Of a stretch of DNA of 64,000 nt, positions 1 to 7,259 are shown one piece after another. Where the stretch lies: the NCBI RefSeq assembly GCF_021390935.1, contig NZ_JAJPUI010000008.1, positions 287,223 to 351,222 on the forward strand, read 5' to 3'. This stretch comes from Streptomyces sp. CC228A (GTDB lineage Bacteria > Actinomycetota > Actinomycetes > Streptomycetales > Streptomycetaceae). Numbering within the stretch: position 1 is the stretch's first letter; each line of letters begins with the position of its first letter. The position numbers were made by a program, and so were the translations under genes. Below the pieces are notes generated by a model, which searched no databases, had not been told where the DNA came from, and saw only the letters and a program-made list of their open reading frames with translations.

Positions 1-526
1 TGGCACCCCCGTCGTACGCCGAGAAGTGGCCTCCGAGCTACCCGCCGAAGACCCCGCCGCCCCCGAAGCGGCCCGTGGAACCGCCGCGGCCCGAACCGGG
101 CGGCGGCGCCGAGGCGGCCGCGGCCATGCGCGTACGGGCCCGCATCGCGAACCGCCGCGCCGGCAACTGGACCTACCCGGCCGAGCCGTGGGCGGCGGCT
201 CCACCCCGCCCCGGGCCGGCCGGGACGTCCTGGAGAAGCTGCGCGCCTGGGGGTACCGGCTCGCGGACGACCACCCCGTGGTGGCCCTCACCGTGCGCCT
301 CGTGCAGGAGGCCGCCGCCGACGGGGGCCGCAGGGTGAGCGTGCACCTCGCCGACACCGGCGACGACCGCCAGGCGGCGGTGATGGTCCTCTCGCACGGC
401 GGCGCGGAGGCCCCCGAGGAAGACGGTGTACTGGCCGAACTCGTCGCCCTGGGCGCGGTGTCGGTCGGCACGGAGAGCAACCGGGACGACGGCGGGCGCC
501 GCCGCTGGGCGGTCGTCGGGCTGTAG
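1..526 (+). CDS. ATP-binding regulatory protein (anti-sigma-factor-kinase-like), 5' partial, apparent frameshift
   Basis: Not firmly identified. One frame is open from the window edge: a proline-rich stretch, then MRVRARIANRRAGNWTYPAE near bases 126-185. After about base 200-225 the coding signal moves to another frame (EKLRAWGYRLADD, RRVSVHLADTGDD, ending GGRRRWAVVGL at 526). Joined, the two halves resemble small Streptomyces ATP-binding proteins related to RsbW-type kinases, in which NWTYPAEP precedes a helix like LEKLRAWGY. That family call is from memory of the pattern. A single indel in the C/G-rich stretch ctccaccccgccccgg would explain the break. The true start lies upstream of the window. 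The alternative is two unrelated open frames. Confidence 0.5.
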   Translation, partial: GTPVVRREVASELPAEDPAAPEAARGTAAARTGRRRRGGRGHARTGPHREPPRRQLDLPGRAVGGGSTPPRAGRDVLEKLRAWGYRLADDHPVVALTVRLVQEAAADGGRRVSVHLADTGDDRQAAVMVLSHGGAEAPEEDGVLAELVALGAVSVGTESNRDDGGRRRWAVVGL

Positions 527-631
527 CCCGCGTGCCGCCGAGGGCACCCGGAAGCCGCTCGGCCCGCCTCCGCTGCACGGCGGCCTCGGGGCGGAGCGGG
601 GCGTGTCGCCCCGCTCCGGTACGGTGCCCGC

Positions 632-913
632 ATGAGCGGAGGCCGGCAGCCGGACCTGGACGAGATCGAAGCGTGGTTCGCCGCAGTGGCCGAGGGGCGG
701 GTGAGCCGCGACGCGGCCGACCGGTGGGCCGCCCGCCGGTACCTTGACGACTCGCACCGGGACGACGGTCGCGGAGCCGGCGACCTGGCCCGGTGGGCCC
801 TCGGACTCCTGCACGGGATCGACCTGCGGTCCGGCCCCGGCGAGCCGTACCTGCACGACGACGCGCAGGTACGCGGATGGCTCGAAGAGCTGCGCCGCCG
901 CCGCGCCGCATGA
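632..913 (+). CDS. Small hypothetical protein, 93 aa
   Basis: A 93-residue acidic and arginine-rich soluble protein starting at ATG 632. It has no signal peptide, membrane segment or cysteine. The sequence (DLDEIEAWFAAVAEGRVSRD, then DLARWALGLLHGIDL) predicts a small helical protein. It lies about 105 bases after the preceding gene, and convergent to the esterase gene at 992. Codon positions show strong third-base GC, which supports real coding. Similar short genes are common in Streptomyces, but I know no function for them. Confidence 0.6.
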   Translation: MSGGRQPDLDEIEAWFAAVAEGRVSRDAADRWAARRYLDDSHRDDGRGAGDLARWALGLLHGIDLRSGPGEPYLHDDAQVRGWLEELRRRRAA

Positions 914-991
914 CGCGGCCCGGCCACGCGGGGCGAGCCGCCCGCTCCGACTCGGGGCGACGGCCGGGCGGCCCGCAGCGCCCCGGGTGCG

Positions 992-2194
992 TCACCGCCG
1001 GGGGACGTCCCTCACGAACACGAGCGCGTCCATGCCCTCCAGATGGGCAGGGTCGAGCGGGGCGTAGCCGAACCACGGCGACACGCGGGGCACGGGCCGC
1101 GCGGCACCGAACGCGGAGGCCAGCCGCCGGGCGTCGACGACGCAGCGCTCCTCCGGCAGTCCGGAGAGGACGCCCTCGACGCTCTCCGGCCCCGGCGCGT
1201 CGACCCCCCGGTGCCGGATCGTGCCGAGGGCCGTGGGCACGAACGCGTAGTCCGCGCCCAGCCGGGCGCTCACCAGCGCCCCGGCGCTCCACCACTCGGC
1301 GGACCCGCCCCGCATCCCCATCGAGCTCTTCTCCCGCTGGAGATGGGCATTGTGGGCGTGGACGAGTGCCGGCCCCCGCGCGGCGACGGCGAGCAGGTTC
1401 CGCGCCATCATCAGGTCGCGCAGCGCGCACAACCGGGACATCCGGACCGGTGCCGCGTCGGCCATCGCGTGGTGGTAGCGCAGCAGGCCGGTCGCGGTGC
1501 GCCCGTACAGGCGCGCCCGGTCCCAGTCGTCGCGAGGGCCGGCCGCGAGCAGGTGCGGCGTCTGCGCGTCGAGCAGCGCCACCAGGTCGTCGGCGAGCAC
1601 CCGCAGCCGGCCCGCCTCGGCCGACTGCCCCGCGGACCGGGCGGGATCCGTCATCGCGGCGGGATCGGTCCACCGGTCGTCGGGACCGAGCAGGCCGTCC
1701 AGCGCCTCCCGGGTGCAGGGCAGCAGATCCGGCTCCACCCGGGCCGCGAGGTGGTCGTACAGCGCGGTGAGGGCCTGCCGGGGGCTCTCGGCGCCGGTGA
1801 TCTCCAGCGGCCCGTCGAACCCGGCGAAGCGGACCTGCCCGGAGGCGGGCCGGCCCTCGCTGTACGCGCGCATCCAGCGCACCAGCTCGCGGTTGGCGGC
1901 GGAGGCGCCCCAGCCGTGGCTGAAGCCGCGCTCCATGACCTCGTCGAGGCTGCCCGCGCCGGAGGTGACGTGGTCGTCCACGACGAGGCCCCGCAGGCAG
2001 TCGCTCTCCAACGCGATCGTCCGGTACCCCTCCTGCTCGACGAGCTGCCGGAAGAGCTCGTTGCGCAGGTCGAGCAGGGCGTCCTCGCCGTGGGTCGGCT
2101 CGCCCAGCGCGAGCAGCCGGGGCCGCGACGGCAGCAGCCGCAGGACGGCGGCGGCCTCGACGGCATGGGTGATGTCCGTGATGTCAGGAGCCAT
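992..2194 (-). CDS. Erythromycin esterase family protein
   Basis: A 400-residue cytoplasmic hydrolase-fold protein. The N-terminus carries LLALGEPTHGE (about residues 28-38), the family hallmark in which the His and Glu belong to the active site. A second conserved His cluster, LVHAHNAHLQREK, lies in the C-terminal half. Members such as EreA/EreB open the lactone of 14-membered macrolides, but most actinobacterial homologues have unknown substrates, so resistance is not established. The start ATG is at 2194, only 58 bases from the divergent regulator at 2253, with a perfect palindrome between them. The TioE/MerR-type regulator probably controls this gene. Confidence 0.88.
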   Translation of the reverse strand: MAPDITDITHAVEAAAVLRLLPSRPRLLALGEPTHGEDALLDLRNELFRQLVEQEGYRTIALESDCLRGLVVDDHVTSGAGSLDEVMERGFSHGWGASAANRELVRWMRAYSEGRPASGQVRFAGFDGPLEITGAESPRQALTALYDHLAARVEPDLLPCTREALDGLLGPDDRWTDPAAMTDPARSAGQSAEAGRLRVLADDLVALLDAQTPHLLAAGPRDDWDRARLYGRTATGLLRYHHAMADAAPVRMSRLCALRDLMMARNLLAVAARGPALVHAHNAHLQREKSSMGMRGGSAEWWSAGALVSARLGADYAFVPTALGTIRHRGVDAPGPESVEGVLSGLPEERCVVDARRLASAFGAARPVPRVSPWFGYAPLDPAHLEGMDALVFVRDVPRR

Positions 2195-2196
2195 GC

Positions 2197-2216
2197 CTTC
2201 AACGCTATCGTTGAAG
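2197..2216. promoter_or_regulatory. Perfect palindrome in divergent promoter region (candidate MerR/TioE operator)
   Basis: CTTCAACG-CTAT-CGTTGAAG: two 8-base arms with a 4-base spacer, lying between the divergent esterase (start 2194) and TioE-like regulator (start 2253). MerR-family regulators bind dyads of this kind in a shared promoter. The link to the adjacent regulator is inferred from position. Confidence 0.7.
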
Positions 2217-2252
2217 CTTCGGTGGAACCTTTTCGCGGATATCCTCGGCTGT

Positions 2253-3037
2253 ATGGCGCGAAACCTTCAAACCCGTGACCGCCTCCGGCCGGTCGACCTG
2301 GCGCGCGGGCACGGTCTGTCCACCCAGGCGGTGCGGAACTACGAGGCGGCCGGCATCCTCCCCGCCGCCGACCGCACCCCGCACGGCTACCGCACCTACA
2401 CCGCGCTGCACGCGGCGGCGCTTCGCGCGTTCCTCGCCCTGGTGCCCGGCCACGGCCACCGGACGGCAGCCTCCGTCATGCGCGCGGTGAACGAGGACGC
2501 GGTCGACGGGGCGTACCGCCTGATCGACGAGAGCCACGCCCGGCTGCTCGACGACCGGTCGACCCTCGTGGCCGTGGAGCGGGCCCTGCACAACCTGGCG
2601 CACGCGGAGGCACGGTCCGCCGCCGCGGCGGAACCCGCCGGTCCGCCTCGCCCGGCCGCGGGACCGGCGACTGCTGCGGCACCCGGCGGGGCCGCACGTT
2701 CATCGGGCCGCTGGCGCGGCGCCTCGGCATCCGGCCCGCCACCCTGCGTGCCTGGGAGCGGGCCGGACTGGTGCGCCCGCGCCGGGACCCGCACACCGGG
2801 TACCGCGTCTACGACGAGGCCGACGTCCGGGACGCCCGCCTGGTCCACCAGCTCAGACAGGGCGGCTACCTGCTGGAGCAGATCGCTCCGCTCGTCGCGC
2901 AGGTGCGGTCGGCGGGAGGGCCGGAGCCGCTGCAGGCCGCACTGGACGACTGGCGCGGCCGGCTCACCGCGCGGGGGCGCGCCATGCTGGCCGGCGCGGC
3001 GGAGCTCGACGCGTACCTCCGCACCCGCGGCACCTGA
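2253..3037 (+). CDS. TioE-family MerR-type transcriptional regulator, apparent frameshift
   Basis: ATG 2253 opens with a MerR helix-turn-helix: RPVDLARGHGLSTQAVRNYE then AGILPAADRTPHGYRTYT, followed by VPGHGHRTAASVMRAVNEDA. The first frame loses sense after about base 2600. From about 2693 another frame reads RTFIGPLARRLGIRPATLRA, then GLVRPRRDPHTGYRVYDEAD and a C-terminus ending AYLRTRGT at 3037. TioE-type proteins carry exactly this two-HTH layout, about 250 residues long. One indel between 2600 and 2690 therefore splits an otherwise normal gene. It sits divergent to the esterase across a palindromic operator. It could be inactive in vivo if the indel is real. Confidence 0.75.
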
Positions 3038-3696
3038 CGGCGACCACCCGCCGCACGCCCTGCGCCCCTACGGCCGCCCGCCGCACGCCTGGCGCTCCTG
3101 TGGCCACCTCGCTACGCGCCCGCCGCCCCTGTGACCCCTCGCCGCACGCCCGGCGCTCCTGTGGCCACTCGCCGCACGCCCGGCGCCCCTGCGGCCGCAC
3201 GCCGGCACGCCGGCACGCCGCCGGCAGGGTGGTCCTCCGCGCCTCGTCGCTGTGCGGCCCGCGCCTCGCTGGTCGCCCGCTGCGCCTCCGCGGGTGCGGC
3301 GCGGTCTCATCCCCGTCGGTCGATCGCCGCGGCCCCGCAGTGTCCCGGCGCGCGTCTTGCGCGGCCCGACCCGTCGTGCCCGCCCGCGGTCCGACGCTGC
3401 GCGCCGCGCCGGGCCCGTGCCCTGAGCCCGGCGGCCACGCGCTCCGCGCTCCGGGCCGCGCGCCACGCGCCGGAGGCCCGCCGGGCGCACCCGGCGCGCT
3501 CCTGAGACCGGCCACCGGCGGTGCCGACGGCTGCACGACGGCCGAACGCCCCGCACCCGCCCGGGGGACCCCTCCGTACGCGTACCGGTATGGCGCTCCC
3601 CACCCGGGCCCGGAGACGAGTACGCTCACTCATGCGGCACCGTGCGGACGCCGCCGACCATGGGGCCGACATCGTCCGACCGACACGGGGGTCCCC
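3038..3696. repeat. Gene-free stretch with five degenerate 30-bp tandem repeats
   Basis: Five imperfect copies with a 30-base period start near 3050, 3080, 3111, 3141 and 3171. The consensus begins gccgcacgcccggcgctcct and ends gtggccac. The rest, to 3696, is extremely GC-rich with no recognisable gene on either strand. Long open frames here are a by-product of composition. The period is a multiple of three, so a small repetitive peptide on the minus strand cannot be wholly excluded. Confidence 0.55.
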
Positions 3697-4365
3697 ATGC
3701 TCAGCCGCCTCGCCGCCGCCCTGCTGCCCGCCTTCGGGCACCTCTCGGTGACCGCGGACTACGCTGCCCGCTTCGCCCCGGGCAGCGTCATCGCCGCCAA
3801 CCACACCTCGCTCGCGGACCCCGCCGTCGTCCTGGCGGCCCTGCACCGCCTGGGCGTGCGGCCGGTGGTGATGGCCGCCGCCGGCCTCTGGCGCGTCCCG
3901 CTCCTGGGCCGGGCCCTGCGCGGCGGGGAGCACATCCCCGTACACCGCGGAGACCCCCGCGCGCCGCAGGCGCTCGACCTGGCCGCCGCGGCCCTGGCGC
4001 AGGGCCGTCTGGTGCTGCTGTACGCGGAGGGCGGGCTTCCGCGCCGCACCGGATCCGTGGAGGCCCCGCCCGAAGCCTTCCGTAGCGGCCTGGCCCGGCT
4101 CGTGGAGCGCACCGGAGCGCCCGTCGTGCCGGTGGGGCAGGCCGGTGCGCGGCGGCTGGTCTCGGGCGGCGCCGCGAAGCAGCTGGCCGGTGCGGTCACC
4201 GCCCCGGTCCGCCGGCCGCGCCTGCACGTCCACGTGGGCGCTCCGATCGCGCCGGCGGGGGACTGCGCGGCCCGTACGGCTCAGGCGCACGGTGCGGTCA
4301 CGGCCGCGTGGCGGTCGGTCGTCGGCCATCTCGCGGAGTGGCCCGGAGAGCCGCACGCATCTTGA
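3697..4365 (+). CDS. 1-acylglycerol-3-phosphate acyltransferase-like protein (PlsC superfamily)
   Basis: A 222-residue acyltransferase. The family NHX4D catalytic motif is present as NHTSLADP (about residues 33-40). A second motif, GGEHIPVHRGD (about 75-85), and YAEGGLPRRTG (about 109-119, the usual EGT-like box) bind the phosphate. PlsC-like enzymes transfer an acyl chain to lysophosphatidate or similar acceptors at the inner membrane. The N-terminus is hydrophobic but has no clear long membrane helix. ATG 3697 is chosen because the motif distances then match the family. It is a single-gene unit. The CebR-type box just downstream belongs to the next gene. Confidence 0.8.
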   Translation: MLSRLAAALLPAFGHLSVTADYAARFAPGSVIAANHTSLADPAVVLAALHRLGVRPVVMAAAGLWRVPLLGRALRGGEHIPVHRGDPRAPQALDLAAAALAQGRLVLLYAEGGLPRRTGSVEAPPEAFRSGLARLVERTGAPVVPVGQAGARRLVSGGAAKQLAGAVTAPVRRPRLHVHVGAPIAPAGDCAARTAQAHGAVTAAWRSVVGHLAEWPGEPHAS

Positions 4366-4390
4366 CGTGTACGCGCCGCCAAGGATCTCA

Positions 4391-4404
4391 TGGGAGCGCT
4401 CCCA
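4391..4404. promoter_or_regulatory. CebR-type operator
   Basis: TGGGAGCGCTCCCA, a perfect 14-base palindrome, 84 bases before the GTG of the secreted GH5 enzyme. It is identical to the binding site described for CebR, the LacI-family repressor of Streptomyces that is released by cello-oligosaccharides. It predicts cellobiose- or cellotriose-inducible expression of the downstream hydrolase. Confidence 0.88.
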
Positions 4405-4487
4405 TGCATCGGGTGCCTGGGGGCAGCCGGCGCGCCCTGCGCCGCCACGCCCACCCGGGCCACTCGCCCCCGCATCCTGGAGCCGCA

Positions 4488-6149
4488 GTGAGAACCACAC
4501 GACGCACCACACGGACCGGGCACCCGCGCCACCTCGTGGCCGGACTGACCGCCCTGCTCGCGCTCGCCCTGGGCGTCCTCGCCCCCGCCCCCGCCCGCGC
4601 CGAGACGCCCGCACCGCACGCCACGGGCCTCCACATCGCCGACGGCCGCCTGCTGGAGGCCAACGGCAACGACTTCGTGATGCGCGGCGTCAACCACGCC
4701 CACACCTGGTATCCGGGCGAGACCCGGTCCCTGGCCGACATCAAGGCGCTCGGCGCCAACACCGTCCGCGTCGTCCTCTCCAACGGCCACCGCTGGACCG
4801 CGAACGGCGCCGCGGACGTCGCCCGCGTCGTCGCCGACTGCAAGGCCCAGCGGCTCATCTGCGTACTGGAGGTGCACGACACCACCGGGTACGGGGAGGA
4901 GCCCGCGGCCGCCACCCTCGACCAGGCCGCCGACTACTGGATCGGCCTGCGCGACGTCCTCGCCGGTGAGGAGGACCACGTCATCGTCAACATCGGCAAC
5001 GAGCCCTGGGGCAACACCGACCCCGCCGGCTGGACCGCCCCGACGATCGCGGCGGTCGGGAGGCTGCGCGACGCCGGGTTCCGGCACACGATCATGGTGG
5101 ACGCCCCGAACTGGGGCCAGGACTGGCAGGGCGTCATGCGCGCCGAAGCCCGGACCGTGTACGACGCCGACCCCACCGGGAACCTGCTCTTCTCCATCCA
5201 CATGTACAGCGTCTTCGACACCGCCGGGGAGATCACCGACTACCTGAACGCCTTCGTGGACGCCCGGCTTCCCCTCGTCATCGGGGAGTTCGGCGGCCCG
5301 CCCGACCAGTGGGGCGACCCGGACGAGGACACCATGATGGCCGCGGCCGAAGCGCTCCGCCTCGGCTACCTCGCCTGGTCCTGGAGCGGCAACACCGACC
5401 CCGTCCTCGACCTGGCGACCGACTTCGACCCCGGCCGGCTCAGCGCCTGGGGAGAGCGGATCTTCCACGGCGCCGACGGCATCGCCCTGACGGCCCGCGA
5501 GGCCACCGTCTACTCCGGCGGCCCCCCGGACGACACCCGGGCCCCCACCGCGCCGGGAGCCCCCACCGCCACCTCCGTCACGGCCACCTCGGTGACCCTC
5601 GACTGGACCGCCGCCACCGACGACATCGCCGTGACCGGCTACGACGTCGTCCGCGTGCAGGACGGCGCCGAGACGAGGGTCGCAGGCGCCGCCACCGAAA
5701 CCGCCACGGTCACCGGACTCACCGCCGCCACCCCGTACACCTTCGCCGTCTACGCACGCGACGCCGCGGGCAACCGCTCGCCGCGCTCCGCCACCGTCGA
5801 CGTCACCACCGCGCCGGGCGGCCCGGTCCCGGCCTGCACCGTCGGCTACCGCGTCGTCAGCGACTGGTCCAGCGGCTTCCAGGGCGAGATCACCGTCCGC
5901 AACACCGGCGCCGCCCCTGTCTCCGGATGGACCCTCGGCTTCACCTTCACCGACGGCCAGACCGTCACCACCATGTGGGGAGGCGTCCCCACCCAGGACG
6001 GTGGCGCCGTGAGCGTCGCGCCCGCGTCCTACACCGCCACCATCCCGCCTGCCGGAACGGTCACCGTCGGTTTCCTCGCGGACAGGGGCGGCACCAACAC
6101 CGCGCCGACCTCCTTTACCCTCGACGGCAGCCCCTGCGGCGCCGCGTGA
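4488..6149 (+). CDS. Secreted GH5 endo-beta-mannanase/cellulase with FnIII and CBM2
   Basis: A 553-residue exported enzyme. A twin-arginine-free signal peptide (positive start, then LVAGLTALLALALGVLAPAP) ends near APARA-E39. The catalytic domain, about residues 45-340, opens HATGLHIADGRLLEANGNDF, then GVNHAHTWY. It contains the acid/base in NIGNEPWG (E172) and the nucleophile in VIGEFGG (E267). The pattern resembles GH5_8 mannanases such as Streptomyces ManA more than classic cellulases. A fibronectin type III domain (about 349-443) and a CBM2 cellulose-binding domain with terminal cysteines (about 447-553) follow. GTG 4488 places the signal peptide correctly. The upstream CebR box predicts induction by cellulose breakdown products. 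Confidence 0.9.
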   Translation: MRTTRRTTRTGHPRHLVAGLTALLALALGVLAPAPARAETPAPHATGLHIADGRLLEANGNDFVMRGVNHAHTWYPGETRSLADIKALGANTVRVVLSNGHRWTANGAADVARVVADCKAQRLICVLEVHDTTGYGEEPAAATLDQAADYWIGLRDVLAGEEDHVIVNIGNEPWGNTDPAGWTAPTIAAVGRLRDAGFRHTIMVDAPNWGQDWQGVMRAEARTVYDADPTGNLLFSIHMYSVFDTAGEITDYLNAFVDARLPLVIGEFGGPPDQWGDPDEDTMMAAAEALRLGYLAWSWSGNTDPVLDLATDFDPGRLSAWGERIFHGADGIALTAREATVYSGGPPDDTRAPTAPGAPTATSVTATSVTLDWTAATDDIAVTGYDVVRVQDGAETRVAGAATETATVTGLTAATPYTFAVYARDAAGNRSPRSATVDVTTAPGGPVPACTVGYRVVSDWSSGFQGEITVRNTGAAPVSGWTLGFTFTDGQTVTTMWGGVPTQDGGAVSVAPASYTATIPPAGTVTVGFLADRGGTNTAPTSFTLDGSPCGAA

Positions 6150-6211
6150 CACCCGCCCCGGCCGCCCGCGGGGCGGAGCACCCCGCACCGCGGGCGGCCG
6201 GGCGGCGGCTC

Positions 6212-6574
6212 TCAGGCCGGTTCGACGGTGTAGTGGATGGTCTGCGCGACGATCCAGCCGCCCTCGATGAGGAACGAGTCGGCGCCGTCCCGCACCCGGG
6301 TCCGTGCCGCCTCCGCCGTCCACTCCAGGAAGGCGACCCGCCCGTCGACCAGCCGGTTCGTGTACGTGTACGGCGCGTCGGGCAGCTCCTCGGCGAGCAG
6401 CCGGGCCAGCTCCCGCACCCCCGCGTGGCCGCGGAAGACGCCCCGCCGCTCCAGGACGACGCAGTCCGGTGAGACGTTGCGCGCGATGTCCTCCTCGAAG
6501 CGGTGCTCGGCGGCGAGCCGCAGGTGGTCGTCGAACACCTCGCGCGGCGAGCGCTGACGCAGGTTCTCCGGCAC
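6212..6574 (-). CDS. SnoaL-like / NTF2-fold protein
   Basis: 120 residues with the compact cone-fold pattern of the NTF2/SnoaL superfamily: SPREVFDDHLRLAAEHRFEE, then VSPDCVVLERRGVFRGHAGV, and a C-terminus FLIEGGWIVAQTIHYTVEPA. The family includes polyketide cyclases, limonene epoxide hydrolases and many scavenging enzymes, so no reaction is assigned. GTG 6574 is chosen because GGGAGGCG lies a few bases upstream on this strand. It is convergent to the GH5 gene, and the gene stands alone. Confidence 0.75.
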   Translation of the reverse strand: MPENLRQRSPREVFDDHLRLAAEHRFEEDIARNVSPDCVVLERRGVFRGHAGVRELARLLAEELPDAPYTYTNRLVDGRVAFLEWTAEAARTRVRDGADSFLIEGGWIVAQTIHYTVEPA

Positions 6575-6925
6575 ATCCGCCTCCCTGGGGTCCCGCGGCC
6601 GGCCCGGCCCGTGCAGCCACCGGGCGGGCTGGGGGCCTCCGGACGGCCGCGTCCGGCCTTCGGCGGCCGCACCGCCGCTGCCGTCCGGGGCGCGGGCCGC
6701 CGGTCCGGCCCGGCAGCCGGGCCGCGGCCGCTTCCGTACCGCATGCCTACCAGGCCCGCGGCGGCCCGCGGCGCCGGCCGCGCCCGGCAGGGCGAAGAAC
6801 GCCCCGGAGGCGCCAAGGCCGCGGTCCCGCGTGGAGCACCCGGCACGGGCCGGCCGGCCCGCGGCGGCGCCCAGGCGGACCGCCGCACAGGGGGCAGGGG
6901 GCGCAGAGAAGGGACCCGGACGACG
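6575..6925. other. Gene-free stretch
   Basis: About 350 bases of very GC-rich sequence between the divergent SnoaL-like gene and the glutamate decarboxylase remnant. I see no gene, operator or terminator in it. Its role is probably promoter DNA for the two flanking units. Confidence 0.4.
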
Positions 6926-7075
6926 ATGCCGCACCGAACGCCCGGCCGCGACGGAGAACCGGCCCGCGACGTGGAGCTGAACCCGCTGTTCAGCCGGGAA
7001 CCGGTCCGCGTCCCCCGCCACGCCCTGCCCGCCGACGGCATGGACCCCGAGGCGGCGTACCAGCTTCCGCCCTAA
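6926..7075 (+). pseudogene. N-terminal remnant of glutamate decarboxylase (49 codons)
   Basis: ATG 6926 opens MPHRTPGRDGEPARDVELNP, then LFSREPVRVPRHALPADGMD, then PEAAYQLPP and a stop. In intact Streptomyces glutamate decarboxylases this segment (NPLFSREPV...PRHRLPADGLDPDTAYQ) is followed by VHDELMLDGNARLNLATF and the PLP domain. Here the homology stops abruptly after AYQ, so over 400 residues are gone. The fragment keeps a normal start but cannot encode an enzyme. The GH3 gene begins 185 bases later. The deletion probably joined this fragment to the region upstream of that gene. Confidence 0.72.
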
Positions 7076-7259
7076 CGGGTGGCACCCCGCACCGCCCGGG
7101 AGTGGCACCGCCGCGACCCCGCCCGGCCCGAGCACAATGCGCCGCACGCCTCACCTCTCCGCCCCGATTCGTCCCCGTACCCGGCCCGGCAGCCCGGGCG
7201 GCCCCGTGCCCCCGGGTGCCGATCCGGCCCTCCGCCCCCACGGAAAGGCTGCGTCCGAC

